NCBI GenBank assembly: GCA_034401135.1
Contig: JAWZSP010000008.1
Span: forward strand, 558,001 to 622,000
From: Volutella citrinella
Taxonomy: Eukaryota > Ascomycota > Sordariomycetes > Hypocreales > Nectriaceae
DNA: 64,000 bases
Direction: 5' to 3'
A program made the position numbers and the translations under genes. Positions 45,895 through 58,260 of this stretch are shown here, one piece after another. How positions within the stretch are numbered: the stretch's first letter is position 1; each line of letters starts with the position of its first letter. The notes under the pieces are model-generated. The model was not told the DNA's origin, searched no databases, and saw nothing but the letters and a program-made list of their open reading frames with translations.

Positions 45895-47475
45895 ATGAGG
45901 ACCTCACGATCACTCGCGGCGACCGGTCGCCAGCTTCGCCGCGCCATCGAGCTGCCATCGAGCAACAATGGCGCTCTCAAATGCCTCGCCAATGGCGCCC
46001 GAAAATCTCGTCTCCCCCAAGACCGCCGTGAGCTTCACTCGACGGCACTCCGGAACTCGGGCGGCAGCGCATCCAACCCAGCCATGTCGTTTCCCTGCCT
46101 CGACGCCCTCGAGTCCCGATCTGCCACGCTGGGTGCCGCCCGCAATGCCAATGTAAACTCATCTTCCGGCAGCGGCCCCGAGCCCTCTTATACCGCTGGT
46201 GCGACACTCGACTTCCACTGCAAGGAGCCGTTGCTGCTTGACTGGGGTGGCATCTTGCCGGAGTTCAACATTGCCTATGAGACCTGGGGCGAGCTAAATG
46301 CCGACCGCTCCAACGTCATTCTCCTACACACCGGACTCTCGGCTTCGTCCCATGCCCACTCTACCGAGGCAAACCCGGCGCCCGGGTGGTGGGAGAAGTT
46401 TATCGGCCCAGGCCTCGCTCTCGACACGGACAAGTACCATGTTATTTGTACAAATGTAATCGGTGGCTGCTATGGATCGACGGGTCCCAGCAGCGTCGAC
46501 CCGGGCAATGGCGAGCGCTATGCCACTCGCTTCCCAATCCTCACACTCCAAGACATGGTGCGCGCACAGTTCCGCCTGCTTGACCATCTCGGCGTGGACA
46601 AGCTCTACGCAAGTGTTGGCTCTAGCATGGGTGGCATGCTGTCTCTAGCCTCCGGTATCCTCTTCCCCCAGCGCATTGGTCGCATTGTCTCCATCAGCGG
46701 CTGTGCCCGAAGCCACCCCTACAGCATCGCCATGCGTCATACCCAGCGCCAAGTGCTCATGATGGACCCCAACTGGAGTCGTGGCTTCTACTACGACTCT
46801 GTCCCACCCCACGCCGGTATGAAGCTGGCTCGTGAGATCGCAACCGTTACTTACCGCTCCGGCCCCGAGTGGGAGCAGCGCTTTGGTCGCCGCCGCGCTG
46901 ATCCATCCAAGCCTCCGGCCTTGTGCCCGGATTTCCTCATCGAGACGTATCTTGACCATGCTGGCGAGAAGTGGTGCCTCAACTATGACCCCAACAGCCT
47001 TCTCTACGTCAGCAAGGCCATGGACCTGTTTGATCTTGGCGTCGATGCGCAAAACGAGGCCCGCGACCGTCGCCTGGCTCGTGAAGGTGTGCTGGCTGCT
47101 GGTGGTGCGCTCAGTCCGGCCTTTGCCGATGCTGCATGCAGCCTGACTCTCCCGGACAAGCCCTATGAGGAGCAGCCTGGCTCACACCCTGAGGATGCTG
47201 ATGCTGAGCCCCCAGTCTCGGGCTCCCGCCCCCCCGAGGATCTGATCCGTGGCCTCTCCCCACTCCGTGACATGCCCACGCTCGTCATGGGCGTTGCTAG
47301 CGACATCCTCTTCCCTGCTTGGCAACAGCGAGAGGTTGCCGAGGCGATTCGTCTAGCAGGAAATCGCAACGTCACGCATATGGAGCTGAGTGAGGAGATG
47401 AGCCACTTTGGCCACGACACTTTCCTCCTCGACTTGAAGCATGTTGGCGGCAATCTCAAGCTGTTCCTTGACTAA
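45895..47475 (+). CDS. cysA: Serine O-acyltransferase, mitochondrial (CysA/Cys2-like, MET2 superfamily)
   Basis: Single exon, 526 residues from the ATG at 45895; the frame is open upstream to 45736, but there is no better Met. The N-terminus is a mitochondrial-type presequence ([21 protein letters not shown]). The alpha/beta-hydrolase fold of homoserine acetyltransferases follows, with nucleophile Ser244 in GSSMGG, Asp470 in GVASDILFP and His507 in HFGHDTF. Length and presequence fit the fungal CysA/Cys2 group. That group acylates serine to O-acetyl- or O-succinylserine for cysteine synthesis and is related to bacterial MetX, not to CysE. Homoserine O-acetyltransferase (Met2) is the main alternative; it is normally cytosolic and lacks this leader. 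Two regulatory-looking motifs precede the gene. Residues 385-440 include a variable acidic/Pro insert before the last third of the fold. Confidence 0.82.
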   Translation: MRTSRSLAATGRQLRRAIELPSSNNGALKCLANGARKSRLPQDRRELHSTALRNSGGSASNPAMSFPCLDALESRSATLGAARNANVNSSSGSGPEPSYTAGATLDFHCKEPLLLDWGGILPEFNIAYETWGELNADRSNVILLHTGLSASSHAHSTEANPAPGWWEKFIGPGLALDTDKYHVICTNVIGGCYGSTGPSSVDPGNGERYATRFPILTLQDMVRAQFRLLDHLGVDKLYASVGSSMGGMLSLASGILFPQRIGRIVSISGCARSHPYSIAMRHTQRQVLMMDPNWSRGFYYDSVPPHAGMKLAREIATVTYRSGPEWEQRFGRRRADPSKPPALCPDFLIETYLDHAGEKWCLNYDPNSLLYVSKAMDLFDLGVDAQNEARDRRLAREGVLAAGGALSPAFADAACSLTLPDKPYEEQPGSHPEDADAEPPVSGSRPPEDLIRGLSPLRDMPTLVMGVASDILFPAWQQREVAEAIRLAGNRNVTHMELSEEMSHFGHDTFLLDLKHVGGNLKLFLD

Positions 47476-48371
47476 AGGGGCATTCCTCATGAAAACTGAT
47501 TCCTGGGGAAAATAGGGACAAGGGAAATTTTGCCAGCGGGGCGGCATGTGTTTGGCGTTGGAAACAAACACTCTTATCTTGTTTTATCAAGGCAGGCAGC
47601 GGTGCATCCCGGCGGAGTTATGAACCACATAGAGGCTGGATGTGTGCAAATTTGAAACCAAAACACAAAGAAGGCATTTGCCAGCATTCATGGCAGCTTG
47701 GATTTTTTTCTTTTAAATTATGGGCGCGCGTTGTTCCAGTGATGCAATCTGCCACAAAGACGTTCCAAGCTTTTACGTCTTCTGCTGGCTCGCCTAACGA
47801 CTTGACTCCTGGGTCGCTGGTGTCTCTTAGTATTCTCCCGTTTCACTCGACTCGTAGAACAGTCCGCGATGGCAGAACAGAAATTGGGTTGTCGTGGCCA
47901 TAGGCCCTCATTGCAGGTGTCCTAGCAGACATTAGGCGTACAATCGCCACAAAATCGGCTGGAACTCATTTTGCAGGCCGAAAAACAATGAAATCCATGT
48001 GCCCGCAGGCAGTATATTCAATATGCCCTGCGCAGCTCCCCGAGCTGTCGTCTGGCCAACCCTCCATAGATAAGACATTATCACTATTCGTGTCGTGATG
48101 TCAGTAAGAAACTATATACGTGGGAACTCAAAAAGAAAGAGGCTATATACGCCAAGACATCGCTTGCATCCAAAAATAGAAGATATGTACCGTTGCAAGC
48201 CAAGGTGCTCGCAATGCGGAATGCTAGTGGGCGGCCCGAGATGGACATGTCTCGGCTTGCCCGCCATAACCCGAAACGCAGGGACATCAACATCCAATCA
48301 ACCGGCTATGTGCCACCAAAAAAGTTCCATTACACCACCTCTTTTTTCTTTTTAAGCTCTGCACCCCGGAA
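47476..48371. other. 3' region between convergent genes
   Basis: 896 bp between the CysA-like stop and the stop of the 829-residue gene. AT-richer than the flanking genes; no ORF above about 90 codons and nothing recognised. Confidence 0.55.
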
Positions 48372-50932
48372 TTAAATGAAGCCGGGGCTGAACTGGTCAA
48401 CAACAGGCCTGGGGGTTCGAAGCCCACGCTCAACGGTGGCTGTGTTGCTGCCGCCAGCTGGTGGGACAGTGATCGGGCTCGGTCGTGGCGGGGCCTTCTT
48501 GGCCTCCATGCGCATGTTGGCAAAATCACTCTGGACTGGCGAGATCAGGGGTTTACCCCGGTTGGTGTCATCGGAGAGAGCAACGGTGCTGCCTTGGCTC
48601 GCAGTGGCCGTGGTCTCAAGAGACTTGCTTGCCTCGGCAGCAGCGAGCTCGAAGCTCTTTGCCAAAGTCTCACTCGAGCTGGATATGGACTTTTCCAGAG
48701 AGTGGAACGACGGGCTCGGCAGGCTCGGCGCTGTTGTTGAGATCGGTGATGATGTATACATGGGCCGGCCAGTGGCGTCATCCGACGTTGTCGGAGAGGG
48801 TAGTGGAGCATGGGATCGGAAGGGCGAGAGCGGCAGCGGCATGGCCGAGCGGTGGCGATCAGCCGCATCAAAGTCATTCCAGTTGGCTGGCGAGTAGACG
48901 ATCTCAGATTCTTTTATGTCGCTGTCACCAGCTGCCTTTGGCTGCGGGTATGTAGGTCGCTGACGGAGTTGCTTCCGTGGGCTGAGGCCAGGCGACTGAG
49001 AATGGCTGTCGAATCCCGGCGGTCGACGTCCACGAGGCAGTCCCTTTGTCACGGGAAAGTCACCCTCCATGGGGGGCAGAGCCAGGGGACTTTGAGCAGC
49101 TGGTTGAAGTGTAGCAGAGCGAGCAGGAGGGTCGTTGGCTGGTGTGCCGTGGGGACTCTGCGCACTTCCTGTGCTGACGATGCTGCCGTTTCGTCCCGTG
49201 GATCGATCAACCAGCGGAGGCGGGACGCGAAGAGCTGTGGGAGGGCGACGGGCATTGGGGTCCGAGTTGACGCGGGAACGGTAAAACCCACGAGGAGGAG
49301 GTTCGAGGGGCCGGGGCCCGAAACCATGATGAGCTCCAACAGCAGCGGCAGGGGGGTGATGGGATGCTCGGGCCGCCAGCACTGGAGGAATAGGAACACC
49401 GGCTGTTGTCGGACGAGGGGCGGTGGAGGTTGTGGCAGAGGTAGGTTCTCGTTGCTGTGCTGGTGGAACTGGCGAGGGTTGGCGTCTCGACTCCATTGAC
49501 GTTTTAACCGAGGGTGAAAGGGATGTCGAGATCGAAGGCGCTAGAGACGAGGCCGCGTCGCTCGTGTTTCGTTCACGGGCTGACCATGTGCTGCTGGTCT
49601 CGCTTGGCTCACTCTGTTGCATGGATCGCAATGGGCTGGCAGTGCGTGGAGTTCCCAATGGGCGAGGCTTCACCATGACGTCTCCAGAACCGGCCTCTGG
49701 TTCGCTGCTGAGGGTAGTATCTAACGATAATTTGCTCGGCTTGTGTTCCATGCTGCTGGCTCCCACACTCGTAGTTGTGCTCACACTTCCTCGTCTTACA
49801 CTTTCGCCAAAGTCGAAGCCGGAGAAGTTACCCGCCAAACCCTCCGACATGGGTTTTCGTGCACCGTCCTCCACATCCATGGAAAAGCTCTTCCGTCGAG
49901 GGGTGTGGAAAGTCAGAGTATCGCGCTTAGCCTGGACATTACGAATGACGGGAGGGTCCCAAAGCTCATCTGCTTCGCCTTCGCCATGGCGTGCGGCAAC
50001 AGATACCGCAGGACTGGGTAGTTCTCGGGGCCCGTGGGGATTGATACTTGTCACCGGTCCGTTGACTGAGTCGACATTGCGGAGGCCGCTAGGTGCGGTG
50101 GTGCTGGCATTGGTTCCTCGACGACTTGAAGGCTGACCGTCTTGTACGGGTGAGAATGGCCTGTCCGCATTATCGATGGAGGGGGGTGGTGATGGATAGC
50201 CGTGAGTGTGGGAGTTGGAAGCATTACGCGTGGCACTGTCATCGGCCTCCTTGGAACCTAACTGGAACTGATCCAGAGTATTCTTGAGTGCTGCGTGAGC
50301 CGCCTGGGGGGTACCTGGGCGGCTTTCCACGGCCTTTTCGCCACCAAATCGCACGCCGAATGGGTTTTCCGAGTCTGTCCTTCGCGGTGTGGAGAATGAT
50401 GTCGCTGTTCCAGGTCTCGTCGGAGTACTTGGTCTGTGGTTGCTACTGCCGAGTGGTTGGATAGGTGTCGGTAGGCCCATTGTCGCCGAGTTGCCTTTGC
50501 TGCCCAGGTTGACATCGGAAGAGTGGAATCGTGGGTTTCCAAGGCCAGGCGCCCGAGGGGCTGAGAGATCATTCATGGAGGACGCGGCGCCAGAGCCGCC
50601 GAGGTACGGGGGAACATATTCGGTGTTGTGGGCAGGAACAAATGGCGAACGCCATTGCTTGGTGTGGCGACCACCACCTTGCGAAGTCGACGGCCGGGCT
50701 TGTGTGGCATGAGATGTAGCCGGGCGGGGACTCAGGGTCTTAGTGAGACGGTTTACTTTGTTTCGTGAGGTCTGTTCAGCGTGCGTAGGCTCGACAGGTT
50801 TCTGTTTGTCACTGGGGGGTGGGAGATGTCATCAATATCGAACGCAACTGACTGAGATGGTCGGAAAGGAGCATCCACTTACTGGGACTTCTTCCTGTCA
50901 CCTCCCAACTTGAGACCGAAGAACGACACCAT
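48372..50932 (-). CDS. Large disordered Ser/Pro-rich protein, 829 residues
   Basis: Two exons, 50932-50883 and 50811-48372. The first exon encodes MVSFFGLKLGGDRKKS; the long second exon then runs uninterrupted for over 800 codons. Almost all of it is low-complexity and charged/Pro/Ser-rich with many SP and TP dipeptides, so it is probably intrinsically disordered and phosphorylated. Short ordered-looking islands are RHTKQWRSPFVPAHNTEYVPPYLGG near the N-terminus and FANMRMEAKKAPPRPSPI near the C-terminus, the latter with a PPRP motif that could bind an SH3 domain. I recognise no catalytic domain. The conserved N-terminal block is like starts of several fungal proteins of unknown function. Continuous coding over 2.4 kb with consistent codon bias makes the gene itself secure. 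Confidence 0.8.
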
Positions 50933-53900
50933 TTTGGGCCACAAAATGGGCGTGGGGACGGGCGAGGATGAGATTTTCTCTCACACTGTTGAAGACTGTG
51001 GCAATCGTGCGAATAAGATGTACAGCAATGAGATTTTGTTTGGGGCGCAGCTGGCGGATGGATTGTAGGTGGGATGCGACGGTTGGCTGCGCTGGTGCTT
51101 GGCAATGATGCGGGAACCCTGACGAGGGTGGTCAGACGCTGCGGATGCGTGTTCGTTTTTTAGTTGAATGAAAGGAGCGTGTATAATGTGGCGGCCAGGT
51201 CGACGGGCGCATCCAAGGTGCGACAGAGGCAATGGTGAGTGAGGCTACGCAGTAGCAATTAATCGTGGGATGTGAGAAGTGGACTGGAGGGAAGGAGCGA
51301 GTGTAGTCAGGGGCGGACGGCGCAGCGAGAGGACTAGAACTTGGGCTGAACGCCGAGCCGGACTGCCAGTGCCAGAGAGAGATGGCGCGACGCGGGGTTC
51401 GCGATAGCAAGAAAAGAACCAGATTGCGCTAGAACGAATCGAAGAGAAGGAGACGAAATTGGAGCTGTCGACAACCGGGCGACGGCTGGGCGATATGGCG
51501 GACAACGGTGGGAGGGTAATCTTGTGATGCTGCGTAGTGGGAGCACTACTGATATCCCGTACCTTGGGATTGCACGGCACTAGTACTCTCAGTCGCCTAC
51601 CGACGCTGGATGCGGAGACGGCTTGGACGGTTGGATGGATCCGGTCCGGCCCAGCAGTCTTAATGATCCTGGTCCGTCGGCAAGGCGAAGGAATGGATGA
51701 AGGAACAGACAAAGGAAGGAGAGACGAGCGAGCAAACAAGATCGACGTAGCTGCCAGTGTGCGCCACCTCAGAGAAAGGAGGCAACTCGGCGACGGGGAG
51801 GGGAAGGAGGGACCACAAGAGAAAAGAAAGGGTCTCTGGGCCAGCAACCCGGAATGGCGTCCTGTCCCTAGCTTACTGCACGCACTATGACATGGACCGG
51901 TGGTAGAAACGGACGGGCGAGGAAACGGCGCGACTCCGCAAAGCCCCAGGAAATGAGCCAGCCGTCGGGAAACCACACCATTGAGGGGCCCGTGAGAGCG
52001 TGGCCGCTGATGCTGATGCTACAGTCTACCGGCATGCAGCACACAAAGCACATAATCCTACCTTGCAGAATTGCAGATACAAGTCATGCAGCAACATCGC
52101 CTACACCCGACTGCCAATACCGCATGGGATTCCGAGCTAATGCAAGGTACGCACACTAATAACCCATAAAAACACCACCTCCATGCATCGCGGTTGCGCC
52201 GACGGTGGAGGCCCCGGAGTGGACCGCCAGGGGCGCCACCACCGCCTCCCCTGTCGCTGCCGTCGCCCTCTACTCGTCGAGCTCCAAAAGGGGCGCCCTG
52301 GGGCCGCTTCCTCCCCTCCCCCAAGTCTCCTTTGGGTCGCCTTTGGGCTTCCTTGTGGCCCTTGACGGCCTCCTGGCCTTGTCCCCTTATCCCGGTCATT
52401 TCGACAAGCCCCCTCTGCCCCAAAAGCGGCAGCTCGTGGGGCGCCTACCTCCCAAAGAGCCAAGGCTAGCCTGCTGCCCCAGCCAGAGAGTCCAGGGGCG
52501 CGGACCAGTAACATGCGCCCCGGGCACCTCGACGCCAAGGGGGCGGAGGGACGGGTGGTTCAGGTCCCTCTCCAGCCTTGTTGATGCTGGGCGACACGCA
52601 ACCCAGGTCACCGGCCCAGCCAGGGGCGCCGATTCGTTTCTCGTCTGAGTCGCATCCCACGGCGCTTGCCCTGAGGATTGCGAATACCACGCAGCCGAGG
52701 AGAGAAAAAGGAACGAAAAAAGGGTCCTCGCCAGTTGTGGATGCAACGGGGCTGATGTCAACTCTAGTCTCTGGGGCCAAAGTGACGATCGTCGTGCTGA
52801 AACCTTTCCTTCCTCCGGCCCTGAAACTGTTTCTCCCAGCGGGAAACAAGACTCAAGGAGAACGACGGCCGTAGGGCCCAAGCGCTCAGGATCAACCGGC
52901 CATCCGAATTTCTTTTTACGGGGATTATCACTGGATTTCTTGCTCTGCGCTACTAATCAATCTGCAGTTCCTCCCATGTTTGAACGAGAACATTGCCATG
53001 TGCGCTGTTCATCTCGAGTCCACTGGAGGGAATAACCAGGGCAACCTCGACGGGAGGACTCTTTTACCTATTCGGTGCCACATACAGCAAGAATGAATTA
53101 ATTAAACCCGGGCAAACACCACCAACTGGAGAGGCAGCACGGGTGACGGGGCGCCCTGAGACAAGATCCCAGATCCATGGCCCCTGCAGCCAACCGCCGC
53201 CTCGACCAGCAAACGTGCTGGGTCATGGCCCATCGCCCCTCTTTAAGCTTGTCTACTCGGCCGCCCGCCCGCCGCCAACAGGGAACTGCTCCGTCTTACA
53301 GTCTGACTGGGCACTAGAGTCGACAGGAGCTTACACCAAGGCACGACGACGGCGATCTTGGGCAACGTGCTGCGGAATTACTCCGTGATATTCACATACT
53401 ATATGTAGTATAGGCTTTGTTGAATGAGCGCCGGGCACCTAATCTCACTGATCCAGGGACACGGCAACACGTCCAGAAAGAGTACCAAGCATAAAATTAG
53501 TCCCATGTCTTGTGATATTAACATGTGTTTAGCTCCGAGGGCACAACTCTGCGCTCGCGCCCACTGATTGGGCGCCTGACTACTTTCCTCACGCCTGGCT
53601 GGCGGCCTGAACGGTTCCCGGCACGTCACTGCCGCTTTGGGTCCCCCTAGCAGCTGTTCACGCGACACTTCGTTCACCCTGCAAGACACCCGGCCGCTGT
53701 TTCTGATGAAAGAGTCAAGCTTCTGCAAAGCATGGAAATCTCGATTGAGAATCCCGGACTCGCGGCGGGCAGCTTGACCGCAAGATCGTTCCACTCCGCC
53801 CCCGGACAAACTGCTCCCGAGAAACGCCAAAACAGTAGAAAGAGACAAGGTACAATCAAGAATCTACATTGTTGTACAACGCCAAGCGCCAGCCCAACCA

Positions 53901-54273
53901 AACCAATCCACGAACCCACCAGCCCTTCGCACAGCCATGTTTTATATTCCGGTGTCCGTCTCCCACACTGTCGCTACGACCCCCTGGGCAGAGACATAGT
54001 TTGAGTCTCGAACACCCCGCTGTCTCGTAGCTTCCCTTAGGTTCCGCCCTTTAGCCAAGGCGCGGTGCCAGTCTTGTTGACATACAGTCTTACGAGGGCA
54101 TGCTCAAGGTGATACCAGCTGCGTGGTTCGAAGCCTTTGTACTCTCCAGCCGGATTGCCGCCCACGCATCGCATCTGGGTTCCAGTTGGAGGAGGAGCCA
54201 CGTAGACAGAGCCCGAAAATCCCACAAGCCATTGGGTAGATACTGCGATATCCAACGTCACGCAGACTCCGAA
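50933..54273. other. Gene-poor interval
   Basis: 3.3 kb between the 829-residue gene start and the ISY1 stop. The part 52150-53160 is GC-rich with a recurring 8-mer, listed separately. ORFs of up to 243 codons (51245-51976, -) are Ser/Pro-rich and lie in the leader region; no gene can be supported. Confidence 0.45.
52230..53155. repeat. Cluster of GGGGCGCC octamers
   Basis: The exact octamer GGGGCGCC occurs at 52230, 52290, 52438, 52623 and 53148, all on the + strand. It contains the palindrome GGCGCC. Flanks differ, so this is not a tandem array. It could be a site cluster or a by-product of the GC-rich composition. Confidence 0.5.
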
Positions 54274-55061
54274 TCATAGCTGGTCCAGCAACTTCCTCCG
54301 CCTCCGCTCCACAAGCTCCTCCTGGACCTGCTCCAGAGTCGGCATAACCCACGTGTGTCCGTCTCCCGCGTCGCCCGGTAGCGGTTCCCAGCCGGCGGGC
54401 GGCTCTTTAGACTTCGTGTTGGCCATGTTCTCCACGGCCTGGCGCTCCTTCTCGGCCTCGTACGCCAACAGGCTGTCGTCCTCATCGTCAGGTGCGTAGC
54501 CGTAGTACGCCGCGTCCACGTTCTTGCGCACCTCGCGGCTCGCCTCCAGCGGCTTGTCCTCCTGGCTGTTCTTGGCCCTCGCGGCTTCAAACAGCTCCTT
54601 GACGCCCGGCAGGTCGCGCGCTCGCCCAAAGTACTTGTAGCCCTTGCCGCCGCCGGGGATCTCGCGGCCCTGCTCGTCGTACATCTTGCCGCCGCCGCGC
54701 ATATAGTTGGGCCCGCCGAGGTTCCGGATCTGCACCTCCCACATGTGCTTCTCGCGCATCAGCTTGTTGATCTCGTCGTTGAGGTCGCGGATCTGGTAGT
54801 CGCTGAGCACCGGGTCCTGGATTCGTGACATCTTGCGCGAGATCTCCTTGAGCACCTGGCCGCGCCACTTCTCGCACACGGGAATCGAGTCGACTTCGGT
54901 GATGACCCTGGGCCGCCGCATGCGGCCCACGTCGATGATGCCCAAGTCCGCTGCCTGCGCTTCGCGGAAGCGGAACAGCATGGACTGCGCCTTTTCCGAG
55001 TTTCGAGCCTGCAAAAGTCAGTCAGCGCAACCTGCACGAGGTAGCCATAAGCACATACCAT
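54274..55061 (-). CDS. isy1: Pre-mRNA-splicing factor Isy1
   Basis: Two coding exons. The first holds only the ATG (55061-55059); a 50 nt intron (GTATGT, GCTGACTGAC, TTTTGCAG) follows, and the second exon is 55008-54274. The product has 245 residues and begins MARNSEKAQSMLFRFREAQAADLGI, the invariant Isy1/NTC start. The Isy1 domain spans residues 1-190: RPRVITEVDSIPVCEKWRGQVLKEISRKMSRIQD, RDLNDEINKLMREKHMWEVQIRNLGGPNY, and GGGKGYKYFGRARDLPGVKELF. Isy1 belongs to the Prp19/NTC complex of the spliceosome and helps position the branch helix in the first catalytic step. The short C-terminus has acidic and Lys/Arg-rich parts (RRRRKLLDQL). Reading through the intron gives MVCAYGYL, which lacks the conserved N-terminus, so the split-ATG model is clearly better. 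Confidence 0.92.
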
Positions 55062-56939
55062 CTTTGCGACGTTTTCAAGTGTCGGGTAGATGTGGTGGGA
55101 CGGTCGGGGCTCTCGTGGCGGCGAGCGAACAAGCTTGAGGTGGTTGTCGCGGCTCAAGTTTTCCCAGCCTCATGCGCTGAGGTTGGCGACTGCCGCGCTA
55201 AGCCACACCCACCAGCCACACATGCTCTTCGCTCTCAGCCTTATCCCCCTCCATCCTTCATCCCTGGGAGGATAATAATGCACGACAGAGTCAGTGAGCA
55301 GGTCAACGAAAGTCATAGAATTGCAAATGGAGCCCAATTCTCGAGTGTCGAGTGCATATATTGGTTTCCCACCAAAAATACCCGTTGCCGTGGAAGCTCG
55401 GCTGATTGTGCACCTTCAGCACCTCCTCAGTTTATGCGTACGCCCCCACCAAACACTTCTTGGGGCCATTGCTCGGCCTCTCGCTAGCTTCTCGCACTCG
55501 AAGGAATTGGAGCATTTCTTCTCTTCGAATTGCTTGCTATATATATTCTATGAATGCTCTACCAGCCACGTCCCTGATACAAAATCGGAGCCCTCAGATT
55601 AGCTCTCTTAGGTTCTCACTGACAACCCGCGGCGGATCGAAATCCCTTGCGCCTGTCGGCGACACCGCTGCTGCCTGCAAATTTGGCTTTTTGGACGATT
55701 GATCATCACCGGGTCGATTTTGTATCATGGGCGAATCCACCTCCGTCTACCTATCGCGGACCCAAGCCCAGCCTGCTCCGATTGAAAACTATATCTTGCA
55801 AGGTCATGAGCAAGTCCACGTGCCCACCAGATACACGCGCCTCTGACGGATCAGCGACGAAAGCACAAGGCGGGACTGGGATAAATGCTTCTGCGATGAA
55901 GCGGTGTCGGTCATTGCGGCTACATTAGGGTTTGAGAACACAAAAGGAAGGGGAGAGGGTTGTCGCCTTGCTCAGATCTCTGTTCTTGGATGGTCCTGTT
56001 CGCAGCACGACAGACTCTGGGGAGTGCGGTCATGAGGAATCGCCAAAGTTCGTGTGAACATTCTCATCACCGCAAGGAAAGGTGTGTGGAGGGGAGTGAG
56101 GGTGTCCTAGAGGTCAGCTGCAAGGGGGATGAAAGCACCGGAACGCCAACCAACGCCAGCCCATAAAGATATTTCCTAGTAAGAATATTTCCCAATAATA
56201 ATATTACCCGACCCAAGAAGCAACCGTGACGCCAGCGAAGATGCACAAGGTGAGTCAAGGGGGGATACATACCAAAGGGTGTTGTCTACGAGGGCGGATC
56301 CAGTCCATGGCGAGCGGCGAGGCGAAGTCGGTGTTGATGATGGACGGTGAGAGATGTAGAAAAGCAGCACGCTTGTGCTGAAGTCGAAACGATGTTGTCG
56401 TGGATGCTTCACTTGAAGCCGTCGGTCGAAGTCGTCTCGAAAATGAGGTTCAGAAAAGTGAGTTGGAAGGAAGAGAATTCTGCGCGGGGTCGGGGGAGCA
56501 AAAGACTTCTTCTGTACCTGCTGTGTGCGCGCAGTCACCTGGGCGCAGCTGGCAAGCCGGAGCCATTCCCAGCTGCCAGCTGGCAGCCGGCCCGAACTCA
56601 TCGAGAACTGAGGTGAGGTTGAGTAAGGGACGGATTTTGGGCCACGCGCTGCGCATTAGGGAGACGCGACATGACTAAGGCCCGGAAGTGGAGCCCCACG
56701 CGAGGTGAGCCACCCCGGGCCGCCGTAAACCCAGGCACCGCCCAACTGTGGCTCAGTGGAACGAGCAATGGCAGCGCTGTATTTACCACTAACGCACGCC
56801 AGTGTCACCTTCCCTGTGAGTTGGCAGGGCGCTCTATAAAAAACAGCAAATGGTATCATTTCGCGTTTCTCTCTAACTTGAATGGCTATTTCAGATTCCA
56901 GCGCTCTCCAAAACAAAACAAAAACAAATGTCGTTTCCT
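55062..56939. other. Intergenic
   Basis: 1.9 kb between the ISY1 start and the kinase stop. A 141-codon frame on the minus strand (56601-56176) has no recognisable content. A stretch at about 56312-56270 (-), MDWIRPRRQHPL followed by GTATGT, looks like a possible first exon, but no matching second exon could be found. Confidence 0.45.
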
Positions 56940-58260
56940 CTAATGCCCGACTTGATGTCCATAAATCGCCATGAGCGCCTTGAATGAGTCGTCCTCGAGA
57001 AGTTGGGTTGCCGTCAACCGGTTCTCAGGGATGTAAGAAAGGCCTTTCCGTATCACGGCCGCCACAAGCTTCTGCTCCTCTGGGCTCGCATCTGGCCGCT
57101 TTTCACCGATTCTTGCCTCTAAAATCCACTCGGGCGAGGAGTATGGTCGCTCTTGGTCATACCAATCGTCAGAAGCCGCAGCAGCCTCCTCGAAGGAGCC
57201 CTTCCAGGATGCAGGCAACGGCCCCAGTGCTTCTACAATCGATATGACCGCATCGGCGTTTCTACCGTTCATAAACATGCTCGCCCCAAGATACAGCTCG
57301 GAAAACATGTACATGTAGCTCCACATGTCGCTCGCAAAGCTTGGGTTGACGCCGTGGAACCGCTCGGGGGCGCAATAGGATTGAGGCGACTGTACCTTCA
57401 TCTTGACCTCGGTGCCAGCTTCGATGGCCAGGCCGAAGTCTCCGAGGCAAATCCCATCACCCACAATCTTTTCAGGGTGTTCTATCGCTTGAACAATATC
57501 TCCCTTCTTCCATAGGTCAGGAGGGAGTCGCACTTTCCGCGGGCGCCCCAAGAGTTTGTACTTGTCGGCAGTGCTTGTGCCAAGCGGACGGAGGTTGTAC
57601 ATGACATTGGCAGCACTCAGATCTAAGCCAAGAGGTATCAGCCATCCAGACTTCATCTGACAGGTTCACTCCTATCAACTTACCGCGATGGACGATTCCA
57701 GCGTCGTGAAGGCATTTAAGGGCTCTGAGAAGCTGAAGCGCAGCGAACATTCGGCCTGCAACGCGCTTTTCTAGGTGCTTGAATCTGGGGATAGATCTTG
57801 GTCTACCATGGTCACGGAGACATGGGCCTTGCAGCGGGAAAACGAGGACTCCATGACCACCATGCGGTCCGCGGAGTAAAAACTTGTCCAGGTACGTCAT
57901 TATTAGAGGCGACCTGGGCATCCTTGCGAGGATCATGTTCTGGGCCTGCAACTCCCGCTCCGCTGGCTCGCCCGGGTACATAATCTTGAGAGCGACATCA
58001 CGTTGCGCGGCCAGGTCGTGGGCCATCCACACCGTGGAGAATCCGCCATGACCCAGCTTGTGGATGATGCGATACCGGCCGTTCAAGAGCTCTCCTATGC
58101 AAACAGGATACGCCCACCCGCCAAAGTATTTTTGAACGCCTTCGGCATTGCACTCAATCTCGATCTCGTCGTCCGAGCCTGCATAATCGCCCAGATACTC
58201 GATGTGCATCTCGACTATGGGTTCCTTGTCGGTGGTGCAGGCGATTTTTTTGGCCGTCAT
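56940..58260 (-). CDS. Protein kinase, fungal SRPK-like, atypical catalytic loop
   Basis: Two exons, 58260-57684 and 57622-56940; 419 residues. The kinase domain is complete: the Gly loop LGHGGFSTVW (69-78), VALK Lys92, HRDLSAAN (191-198) formed across the intron, DFG 254-256, and SYCAPE in place of the APE motif. The lead into the domain (YLGDYAGSDDEIEIECNAEGVQKYFGGWAYPV) resembles the N-terminal part of SRPK-type kinases (the usual order YxxGGYHPVxxGD), which are expanded in fungi. Two features are unusual: Ser replaces the catalytic-loop Lys two residues after the HRD Asp, and about 55 residues separate HRD from DFG, so an insert occurs there. The start may alternatively be Met18. The spacer before the 125-residue gene is divergent. 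Confidence 0.8.

Noticed and set aside
51245..51976. 243-codon frame on the minus strand upstream of the 829-residue gene
   Set aside because: Ser/Pro/Arg low-complexity translation from a CT-rich leader region; no start context or homology-like blocks.
56176..56601. 141-codon minus-strand frame and a possible mini-exon MDWIRPRRQHPL before GTATGT
   Set aside because: No second exon in a matching phase could be found, so no gene model closes.
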